Below, piece after piece: positions 33,422 through 44,248 of a stretch of 64,000 nucleotides of DNA (its first letter is position 1; the number at the start of each line of letters is the position of its first letter). The stretch is from NCBI GenBank assembly GCA_032821775.1, contig JAVLRN010000012.1:496001-560000 (forward strand), in the 5' to 3' direction. The translations under genes were made by a program, and so were the position numbers. This DNA comes from Sanguinoderma infundibulare. Taxonomy: Eukaryota; Basidiomycota; Agaricomycetes; Polyporales; Polyporaceae. Under the pieces are notes generated by a model, which did no database searches, was not told where the DNA came from, and worked only from the letters and a program-made list of their open reading frames with translations.

Positions 33422-35474
33422 ATGCGCTCTTCTTCCCCCGCGTCGTCTGCTGATTCTTACAGCGCTCCCGCGTCCACAGCACCGTCCACTCCCCCTTCCG
33501 AGCTAGCTGGCTCGTACTCCCTCGTCCTCCATGACCCCACTCCGGCCTTCTTGACCCGTCTCCCTGCCGGCAAGGCTAACGACGACCGTATCCTCGTTTG
33601 TCGGGGTGTTGGTCCTGTGAAACCTCTGTTGGCCGCCGTCGCAGATCTTCTCGGCGAGAAGACCGTCGTCGATGATGCGCGCTGGGAGCGTGTTGCCACG
33701 AAAGACGACGACTCCGAGGTCGTGTACTACAAGACAAAGGACGCCATTTCTTCCCTTGACGAGAAGCCGGATATCGTGTTGGACACGATCGAGTGCGATT
33801 TAAAGCCAGTGAGTTGTTCCGGTTCCTGGATTTACGCAACTGCTGACCCCGATCAGACATCCCATGTCTCTATGCTTAACCTCTTCTGCGAGGCTGGCCT
33901 CCGTTCCACGGTCGCCTTCTCCTCCCCTACACTCTCCTTGTACGTCCTCGAACGCCCCGCACTCACCTTCCCCCTGCTGTCCTCCACACCCGCGACCGCG
34001 CTCAACCCGACTGCGAACCCGTACACGCTTCCCTCGCCCCCCGAGTTCGAGCGCGGATGGGCGATCTGGGACCTCATCACCCTCAACATGATCCCAAAGG
34101 AACTCCTGCACTCCAAGCCGATCGACCTCCGCCACAAGCCGCTGTTCTACATCGGCCACCTGCCGACGTTCGCCAACATCCTCCTCTCGCGCCTCATCAA
34201 GGCGGCCCCCGTCGGCCCGCGCAGCTACCTGACCACTTTCGAGCGTGGAATCGACCCGAGCGTGGACGACCCCGACCAGTGCCACAACCACTCGGAGGTG
34301 CCGGAGCGCGACGAGGACTGGCCGGTCATCGAGGACGTGCTGGCGTACCGGGACGAGGTGCGGGAGCGGGTCATCAAGCGCATCTTGCGCGAGCTCGAGA
34401 GCGGCGAGCGCACGCTCACCCGCAGGCTCGCGCGGACGCTCATGATGGTGCACGAACACGACGGGTTCCACATCGAGGTATGTCTCAAGCGCTATCATTT
34501 GAGTGTAAACACGACACTGACCGTCTCTGGCAGACGCTTCTCTACATGCTCATCCAGCGCGCGGGCACGGGCATGCTCCCGCCGCCGGGGTTCGCCCCGC
34601 CCCCTTGGGCCACGCTCGCCGCTCAGTGGGACGCCGCCCCCGCGCCCTCCACGCCCACCGCCGCCCTCGGTCCGTGCACGCTCACGTTGGGCCACGACGA
34701 CCAGGAGCCGGACGACCTCCTGCCGGCGCTCGAGCACGATGTCGTCGCGCACGAGTTCGGGTGGGACAACGAGAGCCCGGCGCGCGCCGTGGACGTCGGC
34801 GCGTTCCGCGTCGAATGGCGGCCCATCACGAACGGGGAGTTCGAGGCCTTCTGGCGCGGGCCCGGCAAAGGCGTCGTCGACATGCCCGCGAGCTGGGTCG
34901 CGTCTGAGGGTGAGGACGGCGAGGTCAAGGTGCGCACGCTGTACGGGCCCCTGCCGATGGCGTACGCGCGGCACTGGCCGGTCCTGACGGCCTACGACGA
35001 CCTCGCGGCGTACGCGAAGCACAAGGGCGGGCGCATCCCGACCGAGCCGGAGCTCAGGTTGTTCTTGGACACGTACCAGGTTGGCTACGCGGAGGGCGCG
35101 AACACGGGCTTCCGGCACTGGCACCCGCTGCCCGCGAACGCGGGCCTCGACGCCGACGGCGGGCGCGGGTCGAACGGGGGCGTGTGGGAGTGGACGGCGA
35201 CGGCGCTGGCCACCCATCAGGGCTTTGAGGGCACGGGCATCTTCCCAGGGTGCGTGTATTTTTGTGGTTTGGAGGACATCTTCTGTGGATGGTGCTAACC
35301 ACATTGTGTGTGCGCAGGTACTCGGCGGACTTCTTCGATGGGAAGCACCAGGTCGTGCTCGGGGCGTCGTACGCGACGATCCCGCGCCTCGGCGACCGAC
35401 GCACGGTGCGCAACTTCTACCAGCACAACTACCCGTACCCGTGGGTTGGTGCTCGTGTAGCCTACGATATCTAA
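33422..35474 (+). CDS. EgtB/Egt1-type non-heme iron sulfoxide synthase (DinB-like plus FGE-sulfatase domain), no methyltransferase domain seen
   Basis: Egt1 makes ergothioneine: its N-terminal part methylates histidine, its C-terminal EgtB-like part joins the product to cysteine using O2 and iron. Here only the second part is recognisable. The DinB-like domain has FERGWAIWDLITLNMIPKE, LFYIGHLPTF, FERGIDPSVDDPDQCHNHSE and VHEHDGFHIETLLYML; His in GHLP and in HDGFH form the expected iron triad. The FGE domain follows: FRVEWRPITNGEFEAFW, KGGRIPTEPELRLFLD, GGVWEWTATAL, GFEGTGIFPGYSADFFDGKHQVVLGASYAT and NFYQHNYPYPWVGARVAYD. Introns: 33810-33857, 34477-34532 and 35250-35317 approximately. The first 130 residues (Ser/Pro leader, then VLVCRGVGPVKPLLAAVADLLG-like sequence) match neither EgtD nor anything I know. 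A divergent Egt1 paralogue is the likely reading. Confidence 0.8.
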
Positions 35475-36088
35475 GAGGTAGATACGACTCCTCGCTCTAT
35501 CTGTTGCTTGTTTGTTGTATATGCTTTGTCTTCGGTTTCTTGCTGTATATGCTTACCTAGAGTTTGGGTGTGCTGGAAGCACCGACATGTACATTATGTG
35601 TCATTATGCTCTGCTCGGAATATGCATCCTTTCAGTTCGGGCACGCGTAGGCTAGGCGTTCACTTCCAGCCGTGTGCTGTCACTCCACTACGAGCCGAGC
35701 CGTCCCTGTCTTCCTGCTTGCCATACTTTTCCTTCCCTGCTCCTCCAAGCCTCGCTTCATTTTCTCCTCGCGCATTACTTAGCAGCCTCGAGAGCGTGCA
35801 GTCCCATGGCGGTGATCCCAACCATCATCTGCCGCAAGACCGAATGAAGTGGGGTAATCACATTTCGTTTCCTTGCTATAACTTCCAAATTGCGCCCGCA
35901 TCCTATATTTGCAACACGAGCTCTCGGGGGTTCGCTTCGGAAATGCCCCATTCTAGGACATTTATCATAGTACTTTGGTAACAAACCACCCATAGGCACC
36001 ATGTACCGACGACCACTGGTACCGTAACGACAGACATACCACGCCTGCTCGAACTTTTGCTGCAGAGTCTAGTGCTTCAAACCCTCCT
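35475..36088. other. Convergent intergenic region
   Basis: 3' flanks of the EgtB-like gene and the GH5 gene. Nothing else recognised. Confidence 0.5.
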
Positions 36089-37653
36089 TCACAGGAACGG
36101 CTCGAGCGCCTGCGGGAGGATCTGCGCGATGGCGTCCCCGCTCGGGGGCTCGATGCTCGTGAAGTACTGCAGCGGCGCACACGCTCCATCAGTGCCCGCC
36201 TTGCCCTAAGACAACGGTACTGCAAAGGAAAGACACTCACGTCGCCCCACCACGGCCCGGCGGCCCACCAGAGCATGCCGATCCACACGCCCGACGCTTG
36301 CATCGCGCAGAGCGCGCCCTGGACGGCGGTGATGCACACGTCATTGGACCCCGCGCCCATCTCGCCCAGGAAGCCCTTGAGGTTGTTCGCCTGGAGCCAC
36401 TCGGTCGCGGCCTGCAGGCGTTCGGCGCCGATCGTGGACGAGACACAGGTCCCGGAGGTCCCGGAGCCGTCCGAGTCGAGGTACTGGTGCATCTCTGCAG
36501 GCACGTTCATCCGCAGAAGTTAAACAGCAGACGTAAAACGAGAGAAGGAGAGGCGAGGAGGAGGGAGAAACGCACGGATGGCGATGTTGTTGTTCGGGTC
36601 CTTTATCGCGCCGAACACCTCCGAGTTGCCCGACGTCGTCCACGTCCATGCCCCTGTCCAGGACGTGCCCTCGATGAGAATGAGCTGGATGGTGGCGCCA
36701 GAGGCGCGGACGCCGTTCACGGCGGCCTGCATGAGGCCGAAGACGGTCGAGGCGGCGATGCCGTTCGGCTCGTTCTGGAGGTCGAAGATGACGTGCGAGT
36801 TCGACTGGAACTCCGTCGCGAGCTTCTGCCACCAGGCTTGGAAGCTGTGGGACGTTGTTGGTGTGAGCTTTTGAAAGGATGCTGGACGAAGGAGGAGGAC
36901 GTACTCGCTGGTGCTCGAGATCACCGCGCCGTTGTAGCTCATAAAGTTGTGCGCTGCAATTCGGATGGGTCAGCACCTCCCTCACTGAACATGTTGCTCG
37001 TCAGCGTATACTCACGGTCAACAACCGCGTACCCGCCCTTGTCGGTGATGTAGCTCACGATGGTCTTCAGCCCGCTCAAGTACGTCCCGTTGAACGCCCC
37101 GCTCAGGCCCGTGCTCGGCGGGCTCATGCGCTCCATCAGGAACGGGATCCTAAAGGTGTTGAAGCCCGCGCTCATGAAGTAGTCGACCGAGCTCGGCGAC
37201 GGCCAGGTGTAGTCCTTGCCGAGCTGGCCTGGGATCGCGCCGTTACCGAACTCGCCGCCGGACTCGTTCACGCCGAAGAACTGGAACTTGGTAGTCGCAC
37301 TTGGGCAGAGCGAGTTGGAGGAGCTGGGCGAAGTCGCGGTGGTAGTCGGGGTCGGGGTCGTCGTCGCGTCGCCGGGTTGGCATTGGGAATAGTCTGGGGG
37401 AGCAGGGAGCAGTCAGACGAGATCAATTGGGTGGAGACGGGTGGGGAGGACTTACTCTGGTTCACAGCGACGCAGCTCGTGCCGGCGTCGCAGGTCGTCG
37501 ATCCGGAATAACCAGTGCCCTTCAAAATGTCAGCCGTTTGTACATGGCTCCACACCGGGCAGGCACACTCACTCCGCACTGACCCCAGACAGCGACAGAG
37601 AATGCGGGCGCAGCGCTGGCGAGCGCGACGGCGAAAGGCAGGAGCAACTTCAT
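36089..37653 (-). CDS. Secreted endo-beta-1,4-glucanase: CBM1 plus GH5 (subfamily 5-like)
   Basis: The enzyme cuts internal bonds of cellulose outside the cell. The ATG at 37653 starts [21 protein letters not shown], a signal peptide. An N-terminal CBM1 follows ([31 protein letters not shown], split by two introns) with its aromatic face and cysteines, then a Thr/Ser/Pro linker. The GH5 barrel shows [51 protein letters not shown] (acid/base Glu in NEP), [24 protein letters not shown] and GFLGEMGAG (nucleophile Glu). It ends in [19 protein letters not shown]... TGA at 36089-36091. About seven short introns are needed. All catalytic residues are present. This is a typical plant-cell-wall enzyme of wood-decay agaricomycetes. 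Confidence 0.93.
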
Positions 37654-37708
37654 CTCTGGCACTGGAAACGAGCACCAGACCTTGTGCATCTCCTTTCTTC
37701 CGCATCGC

Positions 37709-37717
37709 AATATATAT
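37709..37717 (-). promoter_or_regulatory. TATA box of the GH5 gene
   Basis: The minus strand reads ATATATATT 56-64 nt before the ATG at 37653. The position suits a short leader. Confidence 0.55.
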
Positions 37718-37846
37718 GGCCCACGGACGTGTACCGTGACGTGATTGAGGAAGAACTAAGGAGGAAGGCCGACGCTTGGCGAACGGCAGACCCTCCGCTG
37801 AAAAACCGAAGATCAACCTGGCGGGAGGTTGATGCGTTTTGGCGAG

Positions 37847-37852
37847 CTGGGG
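37847..37852. promoter_or_regulatory. Candidate carbon-catabolite repressor (CreA/Cre1) site
   Basis: CTGGGG fits the SYGGRG consensus and lies about 195 nt upstream of the cellulase ATG, where such sites repress cellulase genes on glucose in filamentous fungi. A single hexamer can occur by chance. Confidence 0.3.
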
Positions 37853-38666
37853 ACCAACCAGGTCGGGGAGTTCTCCTGGTAACCAACTTGTTTCCCATGT
37901 CCCTGAGAGATGCCACATGAATTTGCGAGTATAGAGAAAACATAGATCGCCCTCTACATACCTTGTGCTAGAACGGACTGGACAAAATCAGCGAAGCACA
38001 AGCGCAAAGGAAGGGATTTCGCTTTGAGTCGAGAGCAAAATAATCATGTAAGTGATCTTCTCGAGGATGCAACCAAGGGATAATTCGCGGTCGGCTGAGA
38101 GCAGTTTCGGTCCTCGTCCCTCCGCCGTAGATCGTGCGGTAGGCGAAGGCACCGCCGCGACAGATCCTGCCGATGAAGCTTTCATAGATGCAAAGCAGCA
38201 TGCCGAGTGTGCTGAGAAGCACAACGCGATGTCACTGGGGGAAGACACTCCGAAGTAACACCCGAACGCTGACTCCTCGCCATTCGAACCGCCACCCGGA
38301 AGTGTTCCTACCTTTCTCCGTGTCTGCTCTCCAGATTAACCCGACGCTCCGCATTCAACGTCTCCAGGAAGGCTGATTCAACTCCGAAGGATTCACCCTC
38401 CAACGAACGAACCTGTGCATGTAGACGTTTTTGCGATGTAACGTCCCAGCTTATTCCAGAGCTGTGTGCCGTGCTTTGCATACGTTGGGATGTCTCCAAG
38501 TTCGGCGAGTATGCGGCGTACAGGATGGACGTGGAAGGTTGAAGAAGGTGATTAGGCTTGGAGAGGATATACAACGCGCAAAATAGTGGAAGAAACGGCT
38601 GGGGTAAGAAACATCAGTATACCTTGGGGTGGGATCAAGGGTAGCCCTTACCAACAACCCATCTCT
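37853..38666. other. Intergenic region upstream of GH5 and downstream of uL30m
   Basis: Next to the GH5 promoter is an inverted repeat (ACCAACCAGG ... CCTGGTAACCAAC, 37853-37886). The remainder has short unrelated frames only. Confidence 0.4.
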
Positions 38667-39050
38667 CTACATCTCATCGGTCTCAAGTTTTGAGCCAGTG
38701 ACCTCGTATCCCCTCGAGGCCTTCCTCTCCTGCCTCTGCTCCCACTTTGTCCGTACGGCCGACTCCGGCACGTTCTCGACCGTCACGAGCTCCTTCACGG
38801 TCAGAATCTTGCCCGCAATGTCCGGTGTGTGTCTGTGGTAGACGGTCTGAAGCCGTCGGTGGATTCCGAGGGCGGCAAGGGTGCCCTTGATGTTCTCGGG
38901 GAGGGCAATGGCAGAGCGGCGGAGGGTGATACGGAAGTGAGTGAGAGGTTCGCCCGAGGGTGTTGGTGATGAGGGGGCGGCCGACGTTGCAAACGAGCGC
39001 CACTGCCTGGCGGATATTGCGGTGCCGGAACGAAGAGATGCGGAGAACAT
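38667..39050 (-). CDS. Mitochondrial large-subunit ribosomal protein uL30m (MRPL33/L30 family)
   Basis: An uninterrupted 127-residue frame starts MFSASLRSGTAISARQWRSFATS, an Arg/Ser-rich mitochondrial targeting peptide. The L30 core follows: HFRITLRRSAIALPENIKGTLAALGIHRR, then HTPDIAGKILTVKELVTVENV. The HFRITLxRS strand and the 'GL/I' helix with a basic face bind 23S-type rRNA. The frame continues upstream without a stop to 39230, but the ATG at 39050 gives the natural leader. It is divergent to eIF4B, only about 310 nt away, so the two translation genes may share a promoter region. Confidence 0.85.
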   Translation of the reverse strand: MFSASLRSGTAISARQWRSFATSAAPSSPTPSGEPLTHFRITLRRSAIALPENIKGTLAALGIHRRLQTVYHRHTPDIAGKILTVKELVTVENVPESAVRTKWEQRQERKASRGYEVTGSKLETDEM

Positions 39051-39358
39051 GGTCGACGATGGCGAACGGGTGCTCGTCGCTGTCCAGCACAGCGAGCAGG
39101 GAAGCGCCCAGGGGCCACTGCACGTGAGGGAGGGAGGAGCGTGAGAAGACGGGGAAGTGGCGGGTCGATGGACGTCCTTTGAGAAATATTTCCTCCATCT
39201 CACCCTCGACCCTTTACTGTCCGAACGCACTGTTTCCCATCCTCGTATCTACTCCATTCCAGCGGGCAGATATCCAAAATGCGTACGTGCGGTTCTTCGG
39301 CGATCGCGGGAGTTCGCTGATCTGAGAGGGCCCTCCAGCGCCGAAGAAAGCACAAAAG
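39051..39358. promoter_or_regulatory. Short divergent promoter, uL30m / eIF4B
   Basis: The 308 bp lie between the starts of two divergent translation genes. No TATA box is obvious. Confidence 0.4.
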
Positions 39359-41210
39359 ATGTCTCTAAACGAGTTCCTGGGTGATAGCAGTGAGTATTCC
39401 CGATCCTTGGTCTCGCTTCCAACTCATGGATCGCGATTCCAGCCCTGGGATCTTGGGCCGATGAAATGGACGCACTTCCCACCGCCCGTAAGTACTGCTC
39501 CGGCATCGGAAGCCAAGACGACATTAACACTCTTCTTAGCTTCCGGAAGAGCGGATGGGGATGGACAGAGGGACCGCCGTCGTGATGACTTCCTCTCATC
39601 TCGTCGTGAGTTATTATCGCATCCTTTCCTGCGAATCAAGCATCTTAAACCTCCTCCGAAGCCGACCGTTCCGGGCCAATCCGTGAGGACCTTCCGCTTC
39701 CGACGGAACCCCCGTTCACCGCGTTCGTTGGAAACTTGACTTTTGATATCACGGAACTCGAATTGGAGGAATTCTTTGGTGGGGTACGATGACCATTCAT
39801 GCAACCTTTCGTCCTTTACACGATTAACCACGGAAACAGACCAAGTCCGTCAAAATCATCAGGGATAGGGACGACAAGCCCAAGGGCTTTGGTTACGTTG
39901 AGTTCAACGATCTTGAAGGTCTGAAGGAGGCTATTGCAAAATCCGGCTCGGTGAGTCCCAAACATCACTGTCCAACCTCTTTCCCCACTTATGCGTCGAT
40001 CGAGACCCTTGCTGGCCGTGCCATCAGGGTCAGTGTAGCTGAGCCTCGTGAGTACAATCACTCCCTCAACCCAAACCATCCATTAAGCCCATTCCAGAAA
40101 AGGAGCGTTCCGGCTTTGGTGGAGGCGGTTTCGACGACGATGCTAAGTTCGCAGGCAACTGGCGACGGGAAGGGCCCCTCCCCGATCTCCCGTCGCGTGG
40201 TGACGGTCCGCGGCGACGCTTCGACGGTCCCCCAGGAACACCCCGCGAGCCACCGCCCCCCTCCATGTCCGATAGTGCCTCCGACTGGCGTTCATCCCGT
40301 CCTCCTGCCCGTTCTTCAACTCAAGAGTCTGAAGGTTCATTCCGCCGCCAGGGGCCTCCCTCACGCGAGCCACCTCCTCCTGGTCCTGCTGACTTGGAGG
40401 AGACCTGGTCCAAGGGTTCCAAGTTCCGTCCGAGTGGTCCCCAAGAGGGCGGTGACCGTCCCGAGCGACCAGGCAGCCGATTTGGCAGTCTGCGCCGAGG
40501 CGAGATGGGCCCCCCGGCTTCGGGTGTTGGAGACGATGGCGATTGGAGGCGTCCCCGAACTATCTCACGAAACTCAACCTCACGTACGTCGTGTCCGTTG
40601 ACCGGAAGATACTCCGATTTTGATATAGTTATTTTTGACCACTGTAGCTAACAACTCGACCCCGCCCACGCCCCAGATGGGTCGCCGCAAGCTGGAGTTG
40701 CTTCCCCGGTCATCGTCAGCCTCTGCCGCCCCTTCCCCTCTTGCGTCCCCCAACCCATCGACCGCCGGCTCGAGATCCAACCCGTTTGGTGCTGCTAGGT
40801 GAGCAACGCCGATCGGTATATCATTCAACATATGCCAATCGTAACATCCCAGGCCTGTCGACGTCTCCGCACGGGAAGCTGAGGTAGAACAGAAGATCGA
40901 GAAGGAGCGTGAAGAAGTGCGCGAGAAAGTCGCGCATGCTCCCATGTCCCGCACCTCCTCCCGGACAGGTTCCCAGCGTGGTTCTCAGCGTCCGACCCCG
41001 CCGACCTCCGTCTCCGCCTCCAACGTGCAGAGCCCGACTACCCCCCACTCAGAGGCTCGTGCGCTGCCAGCCTCCAATGTCCGACCGTCATTCAGTTTTG
41101 CTTCCGCTGCGGCCGGCAGGAAGGACTCGACTGAAAGCGTACCCAAGGACGACGTGTCGACGATCACGGAGAAGATCGAAGAGGTTGAGCTGGAATCGTC
41201 GGAGCAGTGA
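39359..41210 (+). CDS. Translation initiation factor eIF4B (single RRM)
   Basis: eIF4B stimulates the eIF4A helicase during mRNA recruitment in the cytosol. The ATG at 39359 gives MSLNEFLGDS, the conserved eIF4B start, then TLGSWADEMDALPTA and a basic DRRRDDFLSS segment. The RRM reads FTAFVGNLTFDITELELEEFFG (RNP2), VKIIRDRDDKPKGFGYVEFNDLE (RNP1) and GRAIRVSVAE. The remainder is a long Arg/Gly/Ser/Pro region (FGGGGFDDDAKFAGNWRREGPLPD, SRPPARSS, GDRPERPGSRFGSLRRGEM), a LLPRSSSA segment and a C-terminal coiled region (EAEVEQKIEKEREEVREKV) ending in VELESSEQ. About eight short introns are needed. The domain order and tail are typical. Confidence 0.9.
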
Positions 41211-41724
41211 ACGTGTGGTCGTGGTCGAGGATGGAAGGTGAGAGGACAGCTGAGAAGTCAAACTGGAAACCCCTGCAGACCTGTAGGAGGTGAATATCCT
41301 CGGCCTACGCCTGGGGGAAAGGCCCATGACGCGTCCACAACACGTCCCAATGCTGTGATCTGTTCTTGTTCTCTGTCGCGCATGCGTTTATCTTATGTGT
41401 TTCAGATATGTGGTTATGACTTGTCTAGTAGTACGCCTGGTTCGCAGTGGCACGCACAGCCTCGATAGATGTATGGGACAGGGCGGATTTGCATGACGCA
41501 CATGGTCCAGTAATACGAGATGCACGATGGCCGTTACCACGTTAATTGAATCCCAATACGTGAATTGCAGCTCTAAAATTTGTGACGAACATGACGGTAG
41601 GTGCCTTGGCCTGCGCCATATGTGGTCTCATGCCCCTCACATGGAACGTTGATGGCAGCATGCAATCGTATAAGTCGCGTACACCCTAAGTCATACAGGT
41701 TGATGTAGGAACATAGGATACAAT
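41211..41724. other. Convergent intergenic region, eIF4B / uS10
   Basis: 3' flanks only; no gene or RNA recognised. Confidence 0.5.
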
Positions 41725-42291
41725 CTAAGCAGAGATGGTAACCTCCACCTCAACACCAGGCTCGAGGCTGATCGAAGTCTGCAAAGCAATCCGTCAACTC
41801 GCTGACCCCGTGTACTGAACAATCAGTACTCACAATCTGCTTGACGATCTCAGAGGACGAGTGGAGGTCGATCAAGCGCTTGTGGATCTTGAGCTCGTAA
41901 CGGTCCCAGGTCTTGGAACCTTCACCGCAAGGCTGGAAAGATGCGTCAGGGTCAAGACCTCTACACTGAAGATTACACATGGAAATCAGCACGCACAGAC
42001 TTGCGGGTGGTGATCTTGAGGACCTTGGTGGGGAGACGGACGGGGCCCTTGACGCGGAGCTGCTTGTCCTTTGCCCGGTTGATGAGGTCCGCCGAGACTG
42101 TCGAGCGACCATCCAGAGCGCATAAACAAGGCGTTCTTTTATCAGTAAGGTGCAGAGTGGAGCGACGTACACTTCTCGAGGTTCTTGACGTTGCTGCTCG
42201 TGAGCGTGATGCGGATTTTGTGGATCTTGGCGGTGGGCACGGGGGCACCGGTCGCGTCGTACTCCTTTTCACCCTTAGCGACGTAACTCAT
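41725..42291 (-). CDS. RPS20: 40S ribosomal protein uS10 (RPS20)
   Basis: uS10 is part of the small-subunit head. Four exons: [40 protein letters not shown], then [32 protein letters not shown], then [34 protein letters not shown], then a short exon [12 protein letters not shown] ending in TAG at 41725-41727. The core motifs ([27 protein letters not shown], EIVKQI) are all intact. The size of about 117 residues is normal. It is divergent to the splicing-factor gene. Confidence 0.95.
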
Positions 42292-42594
42292 CCTTGTAGC
42301 TGCTGGAGAGTCAGAAGGTGACTGTAACCGAGAACACAGTCAGCTCTGGATACTTGGCGCAGCGCAGCGAGGACGGCATACCTGAGGGCGGTTGTGTTGA
42401 TAGGACGAAAAATAAGGTTTGGACGGGGGCTCGAGGACCATGTAGTTCTCGGAAAGCCCCGAATGCAGGATTTGACATGATAAGATGACTTATCGTCGTT
42501 TGAATTGCCAAATTCAACGAGAAATTACCTCACTCGGCGACTGCCACCAGGGAGCGTCGAGGACAGCGTTGGGCTCGGTGTTTACGCCTCCGCC
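42292..42594. promoter_or_regulatory. Divergent promoter, uS10 / CCDC130-like
   Basis: A 303-bp interval between two starts. A CTCCAG acceptor just before the uS10 ATG suggests a possible intron in its 5' leader, as is frequent in ribosomal protein genes. Confidence 0.4.
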
Positions 42595-43833
42595 ATGCAG
42601 GGTGCGAACCTACTCTCAACTGTCGGTCTCCGGTCGCTCATCATTATCCTACAGGATTCAACAAATACTACCCTCCCGACTACGACCCGGATAAACACAG
42701 CAGCCTCAATGCATACCGAGGCATGTATCTGCTTCCAGCTGACCATGCCTTGGTGTTGACATACCGCTCGGACAGGCAAACATGCCCTCGGTGACAGGGC
42801 ACGCAAGATAGGAGATGGCATCCTTATTGTTCGCTTCGAGTTGCCCTTCAACATCTGGTGGTGAGTAGTTGTTCGACCTCCAACCTCGTCCTTCGTCCAC
42901 ATTCCTCATACCTTGTGCAGTGGGACATGCAACAACCATATTGGCATGGGCGTCCGCTACAACGCAGAGAAGAAGAAGATTGGCAACTACTATTCAACCC
43001 CCATCTACTCATTTCGGTGCAAATGCCACCTATGCAGCGGTTGGTTTGAGATTCAGACGGATCCCAAGGTGCGTTCCATCCCGTTCGTGTGGGAAACATC
43101 GGTTGACATTGGTACAGAACACGCGATATGTTGTGGTATCCGGTGCTCGCCAGAAGGATGAGGAATGGGATCCGGAAGAGAATGGAGGCTTCGCGGTGCA
43201 TGGTATGTCGCGACCATCCCTCGTTCATCGTCCTTGGCTGAACCGCCATCGTTTGCAGAGACCGATCCCAATCAAGGGCCCATCGATCCTCTTGCTGCTC
43301 TCGAGAAATCAACCGATGCCCAGAACCACATGAACAACGTCCAGGTCCCTCGCATTGAATCACTCCAGAACCTCGCCGACCACTACGGCTCGGACCCATA
43401 TAGCCTCTCCCTCCGCGTCCGCAAACGCTTCCGCGAACAGAAGAAGATCGACAAAGCACGCGAAGAGGCTGACGAGTCGATCAAGAGCGTGTACGGTCTT
43501 CCTGAGGTCCTCGCCTTGTCTGCCGAGGATGACGAGAGCAGAGCGAAAGCCAAGGAGGAATGGGAACACGGGCGGCAGGCGTTGGATGAACGTGAGCGCG
43601 CAAAGCGACCGAGGCTGGGTGCCGAGGTCGTCAGCATCATGCCCCGAGCGTCGTCCTCCGCGCGGAACGGACAGTCGAGCCGTCATGCTAGTAGCAGTAA
43701 CGGCAGCAAGATCAACGACCCTGTGAGCGCGCTGCGCGCGAAGATTTTGGGAAACACGGCGAGACAGGGTGGTCTCGGTCGGTTAAAGCCCCCCGACTCC
43801 AAACCCGCCCCGGGACCGGTGAAGCGGGCTTGA
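42595..43833 (+). CDS. Spliceosome-associated CWC16 family protein (CCDC130 / Saf4 type)
   Basis: CWC16 proteins (Yju2, Saf4/CCDC130) are zinc proteins that act around the catalytic steps of pre-mRNA splicing in the nucleus. The first exon is tiny: ATG CAG G, then an intron, then FNKYYPPDYDPDKHSSLNAYR. Next come GKHALGDRARKIGDGILIVRFELPFNIWC, GTCNNHIGMGVRYNAEKKKIGNYYSTPIYSFRCKCHLCSGWFEIQTDPK and NTRYVVVSGARQKDEEWDPEENGGFAVH. These carry the CxxC...CxC-HLC zinc cysteines. The C-terminal half is a basic helical region (RKRFREQKKIDKAREEADE) that ends in LGRLKPPDSKPAPGPVKRA. Five introns; the second (42721-42775) has a GC donor. The MQGFNKYYPPDYDP start favours Saf4/CCDC130 over Yju2. Confidence 0.9.
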
Positions 43834-44248
43834 GGATATGCCTCACGGACATAGGATCGGACCTTGTGTATTGTACGCACGCATACTTGTAGCATAGAAC
43901 TTCTATATTGCATGTCCTGACATGGTCGGAACCGCCATGGCCAGGTTCACATCCAAGTTTCAACAGAGTATGTACTGCGCGCGTTCCGCTTCGGGCATCC
44001 GGCCCGTCACGCTGGAAAGATGTGTTGAGCGGCTGCTACCGCTTGTCTGTGAACCACCACCACTCGGGCCAGGGCCGTGCCTTGTCTGCTGCGGTAAGTC
44101 GGATGTCGGCTCAGGAATAGCACTGCTGGACTCATGGAAAGTATCTGGGCTGTGCGTAGAGGCCACTGGATCGCGACATACGATTCCGGTCATTTTCCTC
44201 GAAACATACCGCTGTGGGACCGACTTCGTGACATATCCGGATCCTGGT
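43834..44248. other. Intergenic/leader region before the CobW-like gene
   Basis: An open frame upstream of the ATG at 44249 reaches 43922, but its sequence is not conserved-looking and lacks motifs. It is taken as promoter and leader. Confidence 0.4.

Noticed and set aside
33810..33857. In-frame reading through a 48-nt segment in the EgtB-like gene
   Set aside because: It begins GTGAGT and ends GATCAG with a CTGAC branch site, so it is treated as an intron although reading through does not break the frame.
43922..44248. N-terminal extension of the CobW-like protein
   Set aside because: The frame is open but the sequence is not family-like; the ATG at 44249 directly precedes the conserved ITVFTGFLGAGKT block.
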